Shown piece after piece: positions 27,233 through 35,502 of a DNA stretch of 47,538 bases (within the stretch, counting starts at the first letter, position 1; every line of letters starts with the position of its first letter). The notes under the pieces are model-generated. The model searched no databases. It was not told the origin of the DNA and worked only from the letters and a program-made list of their open reading frames with translations. Both the position numbers and the translations under genes were made by a program. Origin of the DNA: Fidelibacterota bacterium (GTDB taxonomy: Bacteria; Fidelibacterota; Marinisomatia; Marinisomatales; TCS55); NCBI GenBank assembly GCA_014382015.1, contig JACNKN010000073.1:1-47538 (forward strand), in the 5' to 3' direction.

Positions 27233-28278
27233 TGGCTTCTTATCAATCTATCGACCCGGACGGTATGCATAAATCAATTTATGAATTTCCAGACCACATG
27301 CTAGTCGCATCTAAAATCGGAGAATCAATTTCGTTGAAAAAGCAATATTCGGGAATCCGGAATGTGGTAGTAGCAGGGATGGGCGGATCTGCAATCGGAG
27401 GTGACGTGGTTCGTATCCTGGTTAAAAATGAAATCCAAGTCCCAATGGTGGTGTCACGGAATTATAAACTGCCAAATTGGGTGAATCGTCATACTCTGGT
27501 GATTTGTTCTTCCTATTCAGGAAATACGGAAGAAACGTTGGCAGCATTCGAAGATGCTCGAGAAAAAGGAGCGCAGATTGTTGGAATTTCTACAGGCGGT
27601 ATTCTAACAGAAAGGATGAATGACCTTGAATTAGAAGTTGTAGTCATTCCAAGCGGATTGCAGCCGCGGGCGGCATTGGCAATTTCATTTATTCCAATGA
27701 TGTATTTATTAAATGCCATGGATCTGATCGGGAATAATACGATAAATCAACTATCGAATGCGGCAACTTTACTCATGAAAAATCGAAACTTGTATGCAGA
27801 AGAATCCAATAATAATCCCACCTATTCATTAGCTCAGCGAATTTATAAAACGATTCCCGTCATCTATGGAGAAACGGAGGCTACAGCAATTCTGGCAGTC
27901 AGGTGGAAAGGGCAGTTGAGTGAAAATGCTAAAATGTTGGCTTATTATAACGAATTACCAGAAATGAATCATAACGAAATTGTCGGTTGGGATAACAATA
28001 AAGATTTGATTCAACAACTATCGGTTATTTGGCTCAAAGATGAAAATGACCATCCCCGGACAAGTATTCGTCAAGCATCCACCCGGAACATCATCGGGGA
28101 CCTTGCCGGGAATCATGAAGTGGTTTTTGTGGAGGGAAATTCGTTAGTTGAAAGATATCTCCATTTGGTCCATTATGGAGACTGGGTCAGTTATTGGTGT
28201 GCCATATTGCATGAGACCGATCCAACGCCGGTAAAAAAGATTAATCACTTAAAAGAAATTTTATCTGAAAAAAGTTGA
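27232..28278 (+). CDS. bifunctional phosphoglucose/phosphomannose isomerase
   Basis: A 348-residue SIS-domain isomerase of the archaeal/Pyrobaculum PGI/PMI type, unlike the classic ~550-residue PGI. Motifs: VVVAGMGGSAIGGDVV (47-62), CSSYSGNTEETL for sugar-phosphate binding, PSGLQPRAALAISF, and ELPEMNHNEIVGW bearing the conserved His/Glu. The family interconverts glucose-6-P, fructose-6-P and mannose-6-P. It starts at the TAATG junction with the polyprenyl synthase gene. With the adjacent mutase it supplies mannose and glucose phosphates. Whether the genome also has a canonical PGI cannot be told here. Confidence 0.93.
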   Translation: MASYQSIDPDGMHKSIYEFPDHMLVASKIGESISLKKQYSGIRNVVVAGMGGSAIGGDVVRILVKNEIQVPMVVSRNYKLPNWVNRHTLVICSSYSGNTEETLAAFEDAREKGAQIVGISTGGILTERMNDLELEVVVIPSGLQPRAALAISFIPMMYLLNAMDLIGNNTINQLSNAATLLMKNRNLYAEESNNNPTYSLAQRIYKTIPVIYGETEATAILAVRWKGQLSENAKMLAYYNELPEMNHNEIVGWDNNKDLIQQLSVIWLKDENDHPRTSIRQASTRNIIGDLAGNHEVVFVEGNSLVERYLHLVHYGDWVSYWCAILHETDPTPVKKINHLKEILSEKS

Positions 28279-28319
28279 ACGTTAACCGTCGCAAGCATAA
28301 TTTCCATTGAGAATAAATC

Positions 28320-28862
28320 ATGATTCCAGTTAAAGTACAAAAAATATCATATTATCATCCGAACCGAAGTTATGCTGTTATTTTAAAAGAGCTGTCCGGG
28401 GATCGAAGGCTTCCGGTACTTGTGGGAGCTTTTGAAGCACAAGCTATTGCAATGGCCATGGAATACATGGAAACACCCCGACCCTTAACCCATGATCTAA
28501 TCGTCAATTTAGTTAAAGGTGTAGATGGAAAGTTATCTTCTGTGAAAATTACAAAATTGGAAGATGGCGTATTCTATTCTATACTGGATGTCCAGATTGA
28601 GAAGCTGGGGCACCGTCAAATTGATTCACGTCCCAGTGATGCTTTGGCGGTTGCACTCCGTATGCATGCGCCCATAATGGTTGCAGAAGAAGTGATGGAT
28701 GAGGCCATCGTCTGGGAAGAGGATATAGAGAATGTGGAAGAAGATATCCAAAGGGAACCCAAAGTAGATTTATTAGAGCGGCAGCTTGAAAAAGCCATTG
28801 ATAAAGAAGAATATGAAATGGCTGCCCGAATTAGAGATAAAATCAAAAAAATAGATAATTAA
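28320..28862 (+). CDS. BFN-domain (DUF151) protein with C-terminal UVR motif
   Basis: A 180-residue protein. Residues 1-135 are the bifunctional-nuclease (BFN/DUF151) domain, with VLVGAFEAQAIAMAME and the diagnostic DSRPSDALAVALR. Residues about 148-180 form an acidic linker and a UVR motif (LERQLEKAIDKEEYEMAARI), the short helical hairpin known from UvrB, UvrC, ClpC and McsA. BFN proteins of plants and Thermotoga have been described as nucleases or structural homologues of such; the biological role in bacteria is unsettled. The UVR motif suggests docking to a partner, possibly UvrB/UvrC, which is inference. It follows the isomerase gene by 41 bp and its stop overlaps the convergent rnc stop by 4 nt. 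Confidence 0.88.
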   Translation: MIPVKVQKISYYHPNRSYAVILKELSGDRRLPVLVGAFEAQAIAMAMEYMETPRPLTHDLIVNLVKGVDGKLSSVKITKLEDGVFYSILDVQIEKLGHRQIDSRPSDALAVALRMHAPIMVAEEVMDEAIVWEEDIENVEEDIQREPKVDLLERQLEKAIDKEEYEMAARIRDKIKKIDN

Positions 28863-29563
28863 TCCTGTAGCGCCTCCATGGTATTTTGTGCCGCATGTTG
28901 TTCTGCGGCTTTTTTATTTGTACCGATTCCACTGGGATAAACAACCTCCCCAATTTTGACATGTACTTCAAATAGTTTTTGATGATCCGGGCCCGATACA
29001 TCTGTAACCAGGAATTTAGGATTTTTTAATTGTTTCATATGGCATAACTCAATCAGTTGGCCTTTATGGTTGACCGATTTCCAAGCTTCATGACGATGAG
29101 TCCAAATTGTATTTAGAATCAGTTTTTTTGTTGGTTCAAATCCACCATCAAGAAATATTGCACCCAGGAGTGCTTCGTATAAATTGGCAGATTGTTTCAC
29201 CGCAATTTTTTCCTGTTTCAAATCAACTGTTTCTTCAATTTTAATAAAATCTAAAAGGGTCAATAATTGACCCATGGTAGCCAGAAATGATTTTTGTACA
29301 AGGGCAGATCTTTTTTGAGTCAGGATGCCTTCATCACCTTCTGGAAATTCACGCATGAGTTCCCGGCTGACTACGATGTCTATTACAGCATCACCTAAAA
29401 ATTCAAGCCGTTCGTAATTTTCTCGAGGTTCACTGGATACAGACCGATGGGTAAAAGCCTGATAAAGGTAGCTCCGATTACGAAACCGGTATTGACAGAT
29501 TTTTTCTAATTTGGAAAGAGGGTGATTTTTGAATGATTTGAATAAAAAATCAAAAAACGGCAC
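28859..29563 (-). CDS. rnc: ribonuclease III
   Basis: A 234-residue double-strand-specific endoribonuclease that processes rRNA precursors and structured mRNAs. The catalytic signature ERLEFLGDAV (51-60) provides E54 and D58, with LYEALLGAIFLDGG supplying the later acidic ligands. A C-terminal double-stranded RNA-binding domain (about 160-234) ends with GTNKKAAEQHAAQNTMEAL. The ~15-residue N-terminal extension is normal for the FCB group. It lies 3 bp after fabF as the last gene of the plsX-fab operon, a very common bacterial order. The convergent stop overlaps the BFN gene by 4 nt. Confidence 0.96.
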   Translation of the reverse strand: MPFFDFLFKSFKNHPLSKLEKICQYRFRNRSYLYQAFTHRSVSSEPRENYERLEFLGDAVIDIVVSRELMREFPEGDEGILTQKRSALVQKSFLATMGQLLTLLDFIKIEETVDLKQEKIAVKQSANLYEALLGAIFLDGGFEPTKKLILNTIWTHRHEAWKSVNHKGQLIELCHMKQLKNPKFLVTDVSGPDHQKLFEVHVKIGEVVYPSGIGTNKKAAEQHAAQNTMEALQD

Positions 29564-29566
29564 GCG

Positions 29567-30811
29567 CTATTCATTCCACCTTTTAATGACGATTACACCA
29601 TTATGTCCACCGAAACCAAATGAATTAGACATGGTCACATTTACGGTTGCTTGTTGAGCTTTATTTGGTACATAGTCCAAAGTACATTCAGGATCAGGTG
29701 TGGTATAGTTTATGGTTGGTGGGAGTATGTTATCCTGAATAGCCTGGACACAAGCGACAGCTTCAAGTGCACCGCTGGCACCGAGAGAATGGCCCGTCAT
29801 GGATTTGGTGGAGCTGACTTTTAATTTTTGAGCATGGTCACCAAATAAGGAAATGATTCCCGCCGATTCTGTTTTATCATTAAAGGGTGTGGATGTACCA
29901 TGGGCATTGATATAATCCACATCTTCAACATTCAGGCCAGCATCTATTAATGCATTGCTCATGGCACGGATGGCTCCTTTACCACCTTCAGATGGCTGCG
30001 TAATATGATAGGCATCATCTGTGGCGCCATATCCAGCTAATTCAGCCAGGATAGTTGCACCCCGGGCTTTCGCATGTTCTGCATCTTCCAATATGAGACT
30101 GGCAGCCCCTTCACCCAAGACAAAACCATCCCGATCCAAATCAAAGGGTCTGCTGGCTGCAGTAGGGTCATCATTCCGCGTGGAAAGTGCCCGCATATTT
30201 GCAAATCCAGAAATTGTTAATGCTGTGACGCTGGCTTCAGTTCCGCCGGTGACTACCACATCTGCATCCCCATATTGAATGGTTCTGGCGGCGGTACCAA
30301 TGGCATCTGTACCGGAAGCACAAGCGGATATAACCGTATGGTTCGGCCCCTGATAACCATGATGAATGGCGATTTGACCTGCGGCGATATTGGCAATGAA
30401 TTTTGGGACGAAGTAGGGGGTGACTCGTCGTTGACCGCGTGACAACAGTACGCTATGCTGACTTTCGAGAGTCTGAATTCCCCCAACACCCGTTCCAATT
30501 ATAACACCAATACGTTCCTTATTAACGTCGCTATTGTCTAACCCTGCCTGAGTAATTGCCTCCTGGGAGGTAACCAAAGCGTAGATTGAAAATGGGTCCA
30601 GTTTTCCTGCTTCTTTCCGATTGAAATGATCTTCCGGATTAAAGTCAGAAAGTTGACCGGCAATTTTTACGCTTAGGATTTCTGCATCGAACCCCTGGAT
30701 TGGACCAATACCGCTTTTCCCGGCAATGAGTGCATTCCAGTATTCGGTAAGGGTATTACCATTAGGCGCTAAAACGCCCAATCCTGTAATGACAACGCGA
30801 CGTTTATTCAT
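29567..30811 (-). CDS. fabF: beta-ketoacyl-ACP synthase II
   Basis: A 414-residue condensing enzyme that elongates acyl-ACP with malonyl-ACP. The thiolase-fold active site is complete: C164 in SACASGTDA, H304 in NAHGTSTPFND and H341 in SMTGHSLGASG. Length and the opening RRVVITGLGVLAPNG are typical of FabF rather than FabB. It sits 6 bp after acpP on the same strand, and rnc follows by 3 bp, so the carrier protein and its main condensing enzyme are co-expressed. Confidence 0.97.
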   Translation of the reverse strand: MNKRRVVITGLGVLAPNGNTLTEYWNALIAGKSGIGPIQGFDAEILSVKIAGQLSDFNPEDHFNRKEAGKLDPFSIYALVTSQEAITQAGLDNSDVNKERIGVIIGTGVGGIQTLESQHSVLLSRGQRRVTPYFVPKFIANIAAGQIAIHHGYQGPNHTVISACASGTDAIGTAARTIQYGDADVVVTGGTEASVTALTISGFANMRALSTRNDDPTAASRPFDLDRDGFVLGEGAASLILEDAEHAKARGATILAELAGYGATDDAYHITQPSEGGKGAIRAMSNALIDAGLNVEDVDYINAHGTSTPFNDKTESAGIISLFGDHAQKLKVSSTKSMTGHSLGASGALEAVACVQAIQDNILPPTINYTTPDPECTLDYVPNKAQQATVNVTMSNSFGFGGHNGVIVIKRWNE

Positions 30812-30817
30812 TGGGTA

Positions 30818-31048
30818 TTATTGATTGGCTTCAATATAATCAACAGCTTTTTGAACTGTTGTGATTGTTTCTGCATCTTCGTCGGGGATTTCTATACCGA
30901 ATTCCTCTTCTAACTGCATAATCAACTCCACCGTGTCTAATGAATCTGCGCCCAAATCATCTATGAACGATGCGTCTGGTACGATTTTATCTTCTTCAAC
31001 ACCCAGTTTGTCGATGACGACTTCTACTACTTTGTCAATTGTGGACAT
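30818..31048 (-). CDS. acpP: acyl carrier protein
   Basis: A 76-residue acidic ACP. The phosphopantetheine attachment site is S36 in [14 protein letters not shown], followed by the conserved helix [11 protein letters not shown]. It carries growing acyl chains as thioesters for FabD, FabF, FabG, FabH and PlsX, all encoded in this operon. A good Shine-Dalgarno (AAGGAGG on the reverse strand) lies about 6 nt before the ATG, stronger than those of its neighbours, which fits the high ACP level cells need. Confidence 0.98.
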   Translation of the reverse strand: MSTIDKVVEVVIDKLGVEEDKIVPDASFIDDLGADSLDTVELIMQLEEEFGIEIPDEDAETITTVQKAVDYIEANQ

Positions 31049-31063
31049 AGTTGCCTCCTTTAG

Positions 31064-31810
31064 TTAAATCATGACCATGCCGCCATCAACCGTAAAGGTT
31101 TGCCCCGTGATGTAACCTGCTTCATCCGAAGCCAGGAACAGGGCAGTAGCGGCAATGTCTTCAGGACTTCCAATTCGTCCTAATGGTATTTGTGAAATGA
31201 GTAAATCTTTTGCCTGATCATCCATTTGATCAGTCATATCAGTTGCAATATATCCCGGAGCAATGCAATTGACGGTGATACCGCGGGATCCTATTTCTTT
31301 GGCGGTTGCTTTGGTGAGTCCGATAAGACCCGCTTTGGAAGCGGCATAATTCACCTGTCCCGCATTCCCCGTAAGGCCCACCACAGACGATATATTAATA
31401 ATGCGGCCGGATCGTTGTTTCATCATGGTTCTCGTTACAGCTTTAATTCCGTTAAAAGCCCCCTTTAAATTAACATCAATGACGGTATTCCAATCATCTT
31501 CGGACATGCGCATTATGAGGGTATCTCGAGTAATACCGGCATTATTGACTAATATATCTACAGACCCATATTCATCAGATATCTTTTTGATTAAATTTTG
31601 AAAATTTTCTAAATCAGAAACGTTAATCACTGAAACAGAAGCGGACCCTCCTTCGCTTTTAATTCCATCAGCCACAAGATTGAGTGCATCCTCACTTCGG
31701 CTGGCACAAATAACATGAGCGCCGGCCCGGGCATACGTTTCTGCCATGGACTTTCCGATACCACGAGAAGCTCCTGTGACAACAGCAACTTTTTTAGATA
31801 GTTTAAACAT
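31064..31810 (-). CDS. fabG: 3-oxoacyl-ACP reductase
   Basis: A 248-residue short-chain dehydrogenase that reduces beta-ketoacyl-ACP with NADPH. The cofactor motif TGASRGIG (12-19), NNAG (89-92) and the catalytic set S142, Y155 and K159 (NYAASKAG) line up with E. coli FabG at a constant offset of four. It lies between fabD, which it overlaps by 8 nt, and acpP, so its assignment as the fatty-acid-synthesis FabG rather than another SDR is strongly supported by context. Confidence 0.97.
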   Translation of the reverse strand: MFKLSKKVAVVTGASRGIGKSMAETYARAGAHVICASRSEDALNLVADGIKSEGGSASVSVINVSDLENFQNLIKKISDEYGSVDILVNNAGITRDTLIMRMSEDDWNTVIDVNLKGAFNGIKAVTRTMMKQRSGRIINISSVVGLTGNAGQVNYAASKAGLIGLTKATAKEIGSRGITVNCIAPGYIATDMTDQMDDQAKDLLISQIPLGRIGSPEDIAATALFLASDEAGYITGQTFTVDGGMVMI

Positions 31811-32723
31811 AGGCGAAATTTACAATTTGTTCGAGAGATTCCACACCACTCATATCCAGAGAACGATCTATTCTCCGGGATAAACCCTGAAGCACCCGTC
31901 CTGGCCCTATCTCCACGGCATGAGTTACCCCATCTTTCATCAGGCGGGTGATGGATTCATGCCACCGAACCGGATTTTCTAATTGGTCAATCAAGGATTG
32001 TCGTATTTTATCGGCGGAAGAAACGGGAGAGGCGGTAACGTTGGCATAAACGGGTATTTCACTATCCCGAATTTCGATGGATAAAAGCATTTCAGAAAGT
32101 ACTTCTTTTGCTGAATTCATCAATGGTGAATGAAATGCCCCGCTCACATTGAGTTCGACTACTTTCATCGCACCAGCTTCTTTCATGAGCGGCATGACAG
32201 CCCGGACTGCACCTACTTCCCCGGAAATAACCACCTGACCTTGAGTATTAAAATTAGCTGCAACGACGATTCCATTCGAATATTGTTCACATATTTCCTG
32301 AGTTGTTTTATCGTCCAATCCAATGACGGCAGCCATGGTTCCAGGATACTGACTTCCAGCATTCTGCATACCTTCTGCACGAACTTTTACCAGTTTGAGC
32401 CCAGTTTCGAAGTCAAAAGATTTTGCCAATGTAAGGGCAGAATATTCGCCTAAACTATGTCCGGCTGCACAGGATGGTTGAATTCCTTTTTCCATCATTA
32501 ATAATCCAATAATCACACTGACGATATAAATAGCCGGTTGGGTATATTGTGTTTGTTTCAGAATATTTTCCGGACCATTAAAAACAATCTCTTGAATATC
32601 AACATCCATTATATCATTGGCCCTGTCAAAATATTGTTTACCTAAAGTTGTATTCTTATATAGATCAAAACCCATTCCCACTTTTTGAGAGGCTTGGCCC
32701 GGACATAAAAATGCTATTCTCAT
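31803..32723 (-). CDS. fabD: malonyl-CoA:ACP transacylase
   Basis: A 306-residue acyltransferase that loads malonyl groups onto ACP. It has the N-terminal FLCPGQASQKVGMG signature, nucleophile S90 in GHSLGEYSA and catalytic H198 in SGAFHSP. The start is the ATG sharing one base with the fabH stop (TAATG), giving MRIAFLCPGQ; an in-frame ATG 36 nt upstream lies within fabH and would add twelve unsupported residues. The end overlaps fabG by 8 nt. Confidence 0.97.
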   Translation of the reverse strand: MRIAFLCPGQASQKVGMGFDLYKNTTLGKQYFDRANDIMDVDIQEIVFNGPENILKQTQYTQPAIYIVSVIIGLLMMEKGIQPSCAAGHSLGEYSALTLAKSFDFETGLKLVKVRAEGMQNAGSQYPGTMAAVIGLDDKTTQEICEQYSNGIVVAANFNTQGQVVISGEVGAVRAVMPLMKEAGAMKVVELNVSGAFHSPLMNSAKEVLSEMLLSIEIRDSEIPVYANVTASPVSSADKIRQSLIDQLENPVRWHESITRLMKDGVTHAVEIGPGRVLQGLSRRIDRSLDMSGVESLEQIVNFAYV

Positions 32724-33709
32724 TAGGCATCCCCCCATGAAATCAACATGCTTCCCCATGTAAATCCACCTCCAAATGCAGCCAATAATAACATATCTCC
32801 GTTTTCCAAACGGCCTGTTTCCACAGCCTCGTCTAATGCAATTGGAATAGTTCCCGCCGTGGTATTCCCATATTTGTGAATGTTAATTAAAACTTTATTT
32901 TCCGCTAATCCGCATCGTTTTGCAGCCGCATCAATAATGCGGCGATTGGCCTGGTGTGGAATAAAAAGTTTAAGATCTTCCCCGGTCAGGTTATTTTGAT
33001 CCAAAATCTGTTTACTCACGTCGGCCATATTTTTCACGGCGAATTTGAAAATTGTTTTTCCATCCTGATGGACAAAATGCATTCGTTTATCAACGGTATC
33101 TTTTGACGCAGGATGTGCGCTTCCTCCAGCAGGGACATTCAGATGTTTACTACCGCTTCCATCGGTATGAAGGATTGAGTCAATAATTCCCGCTTGATTA
33201 TCTGAAGATTCCAATAAAACGCCCCCACCTCCGTCTCCAAAAATGATGCACGTATTTCGGTCCGTATAGTCGATAATGGAACTCATGGTGTCCGCGCCGA
33301 TTACAATGGCATTTTTATAGCGGCCGGATTCAATCAATTTCGAAGCAGTTTCCATGGCATAAATAAATCCCGTACAAGCGGCGGCAATATCAAACCCCCA
33401 TGCATTTTTTGCCCCGATTTTGTCCTGAATTAAAGCAGCAGTTGAACAGACGAGATAATCCGGTGTACTTGTGGCGACTAAAATTAAATCTATTTCTTCA
33501 GGAGATTTTCCGGATTTATCCAGTAATTGTGTCGCAATATGGGTTCCCATATCTGAAGTGGCTTCTCCTTCACTGACTAAATAACGAGTTTCAATACCAG
33601 TTCGGGATCGAATCCATTCATCCGTTGTATCCACCATTTTTTCCAAATCAAAATTAGTCAAGACACGTTCTGGTAAATATCGAGAAGTGGCAGTAATTGT
33701 GGCTCTCAA
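32723..33709 (-). CDS. fabH: beta-ketoacyl-ACP synthase III
   Basis: A 328-residue initiating condensing enzyme that joins a short acyl-CoA to malonyl-ACP. The catalytic triad is visible: C112 in AAACTGF, H252 in PHQANRR and N282 in YGNTTAG. The N-terminal YLPERVLTN and TDEWIRSRTGI blocks are typical. It overlaps plsX by 4 nt upstream and fabD by 1 nt downstream. Substrate choice (acetyl-CoA versus branched-chain starters) cannot be read by eye. Confidence 0.97.
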   Translation of the reverse strand: MRATITATSRYLPERVLTNFDLEKMVDTTDEWIRSRTGIETRYLVSEGEATSDMGTHIATQLLDKSGKSPEEIDLILVATSTPDYLVCSTAALIQDKIGAKNAWGFDIAAACTGFIYAMETASKLIESGRYKNAIVIGADTMSSIIDYTDRNTCIIFGDGGGGVLLESSDNQAGIIDSILHTDGSGSKHLNVPAGGSAHPASKDTVDKRMHFVHQDGKTIFKFAVKNMADVSKQILDQNNLTGEDLKLFIPHQANRRIIDAAAKRCGLAENKVLINIHKYGNTTAGTIPIALDEAVETGRLENGDMLLLAAFGGGFTWGSMLISWGDA

Positions 33710-34710
33710 CTGACCGCACCTAAATGTTCGTCAATGCCCATAGATATATCCTGGATCAAGTTTCGTTTAATTGATTTTTGAGCTAATAAAATTGAATTCA
33801 TAATTGCCTTAGAAGTTGAACTTCCGTGGGCGATAATTGAAATACCGTTCACCCCTAAAAGGGGAGAACCGCCATGTTCTTCATAATCGTATTGGTATTG
33901 AATATCATTTAATGCCGGTTTAATGAGCCAGGCACCCAATCTCAATCGCATATTATCGTTAATTTTATTTTTAATCATTTCCGAGAATGTAGTAATCCAT
34001 CCTTCTGCAAATTTAATCAGGGTATTTCCAACAAATCCATCACAAACGAGCACATTGGCTTCACTATCAAATAAGTTCCTGCTTTCTACATTTCCAATAA
34101 AATTGGGAAGTTCTTTTTCTAACAATTGATGGGTTTCAAGATACATTTCAGATCCTTTTGACGGTTCCACACCGATATTAATCAGGCCAATTTTTGTATT
34201 TTTAATTCCTTCTACATGATCCAGATACATGGATGCCATAATGGCAAATTGTAATAAATGCTTTGGTTTTGCATCCGGATTGACCCCCACATCGCATAAA
34301 ATTTTTCCACCTTTTTGGGTTGGAATAAAAGCGCCCAATGCCGGTCGTTTTACATGGGGAATCCGACCCAGCAAGAATAGGGATGTAGCCATGACCGCAC
34401 CCGTATGTCCGGCGCTGATAAATGCATCCGCTTTTTGCTCCTTCACAAGTTTAATTCCCTGTACTATGGATGAGTCAGGTTTTGATTTAAATACTTTTGA
34501 GCCGTTGTCATTCATGGTGACAATTTGGGTAGTTGGGTGAATAGAGATATGGTCTGGAATTGAATTGCCCAATTCAGATATAATTTGTTTTTCATCTCCA
34601 ACGAGGAGAACATCAATTTCATCTGTTGCTTTTTTCAGGGCATTGATGGCACCCTGTACAGTGGCCTGAGGGGCTAAGTCTCCCCCCATGGCATCCAAAG
34701 CGATTTTCAT
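33706..34710 (-). CDS. plsX: phosphate acyltransferase PlsX
   Basis: A 334-residue acyl-ACP:phosphate acyltransferase that makes acyl-phosphate for glycerol-phosphate acylation by PlsY, the entry to phospholipids. MKIALDAMGGDLAPQATV is the diagnostic N-terminus, and GALGAFIPT, LCDVGVNPDAKPKHL-like and CDGFVGN segments follow. It lies 15 bp after rpmF and overlaps fabH by 4 nt, the classic rpmF-plsX-fabH order. It is a peripheral membrane protein. Confidence 0.97.
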   Translation of the reverse strand: MKIALDAMGGDLAPQATVQGAINALKKATDEIDVLLVGDEKQIISELGNSIPDHISIHPTTQIVTMNDNGSKVFKSKPDSSIVQGIKLVKEQKADAFISAGHTGAVMATSLFLLGRIPHVKRPALGAFIPTQKGGKILCDVGVNPDAKPKHLLQFAIMASMYLDHVEGIKNTKIGLINIGVEPSKGSEMYLETHQLLEKELPNFIGNVESRNLFDSEANVLVCDGFVGNTLIKFAEGWITTFSEMIKNKINDNMRLRLGAWLIKPALNDIQYQYDYEEHGGSPLLGVNGISIIAHGSSTSKAIMNSILLAQKSIKRNLIQDISMGIDEHLGAVS

Positions 34711-34725
34711 TTTAAAAAGAGGGAA

Positions 34726-34905
34726 TTACTCCGTTGTTGACAGAATGGGTCGTCCACGATAATAGCCGCAGTTTGGGCAAGCCCGATGGGGCATTTTTTG
34801 TTGGCCGCATTGCGTACATTCTGATGTGGTGACAGCCGCAGCTTTATAATGGGTACGGCGTTTTCTACTGCGTGCTTTCGATTGCCTTCCTTTTGGTAAT
34901 GCCAT
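34726..34905 (-). CDS. rpmF: 50S ribosomal protein L32
   Basis: A 59-residue protein read directly from the reverse strand. It begins MALPKGRQSKARSRKRR, which is the L32 signature, and has a zinc ribbon C30-x2-C33 and C43-x2-C46 (SECTQCG and HRACPNCG), so it is the zinc-binding L32 form. The ATG at 34905 and the TAA at 34726-34728 are unambiguous. It stands between the DUF177 gene and plsX, as in most bacteria, so ribosomal protein and lipid genes share a transcript. Confidence 0.97.
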   Translation of the reverse strand: MALPKGRQSKARSRKRRTHYKAAAVTTSECTQCGQQKMPHRACPNCGYYRGRPILSTTE

Positions 34906-34923
34906 GATTACTCCAAATTTTTA

Positions 34924-35418
34924 TTATTTTAACTCTTTTAACTGTCCCCATCTGGAATCTTCTCCTTTCGGAGCGCAAGAACATTGCGACTCGTTCAGAT
35001 CGTTTCCGCAATTGGGACATAATCCCCTGCATGATTCGTTACATAACCGTTTTAATGGCTCTTCCAATAAAATGAGGTCATGAATAATGGGACTTAAATC
35101 AATAAACTCTTCTGAATTAGAAAAATGAATTACATCTATATTTTTATTATCGAGTAATTCATCATTATCCGTCAAAATTATGTTAATTGACGATTCATGT
35201 TTTTCTTCAATTTTGGCGAGACAGCGATCACATTTTTCGATGAATATCACAGACAATAATCCGTGAACTCTGTACCCATTGGGAGCATATTCCGAAGAAA
35301 GGGTGCAAGATAATGTATCACCTGCCACTTGAATGTCATCCAGATTCAGAGAGTCTGCTGAAATTTCAAAAAGCTGGTTGGAAATGTGTTTTTCTAAATC
35401 CGACCTGAACAGCTTCAT
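34924..35418 (-). CDS. DUF177 (YceD) family protein
   Basis: A 164-residue protein of the DUF177/YceD family, which precedes rpmF in very many bacteria and has been linked to 23S rRNA accumulation in some species. The conserved C-x2-C pair (EKCDRCL) and a C-terminal cysteine cluster (CRGLCPNCGNDLNESQC) are present, suggesting a zinc site. I take the ATG at 35418; a TTG three codons upstream is an alternative start. It ends 18 bp before rpmF. The molecular role is not established, but the family assignment and context are firm. Confidence 0.9.
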   Translation of the reverse strand: MKLFRSDLEKHISNQLFEISADSLNLDDIQVAGDTLSCTLSSEYAPNGYRVHGLLSVIFIEKCDRCLAKIEEKHESSINIILTDNDELLDNKNIDVIHFSNSEEFIDLSPIIHDLILLEEPLKRLCNESCRGLCPNCGNDLNESQCSCAPKGEDSRWGQLKELK

Positions 35419-35455
35419 TTTAGCCAAGAAATTTACTCTTTATTTTTGCACCCTA

Positions 35456-35487
35456 CCAATGCTATTTCAGTTTTGAAATAGCATTGG
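35456..35487. other. perfect 14-bp stem-loop between membrane-protein gene and DUF177
   Basis: CCAATGCTATTTCA (35456-35469) and its exact reverse complement (35474-35487) flank a 4-nt loop. It lies 16 nt past the stop of the reverse-strand membrane-protein gene and 38 nt before the DUF177 start. On the transcribed strand the T-run precedes the stem rather than following it, so it is not a textbook intrinsic terminator. It could be an mRNA-stabilising or partial-termination element splitting the long directon. Confidence 0.6.
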
Positions 35488-35502
35488 AAAAAGGAAACTA
35501 TA

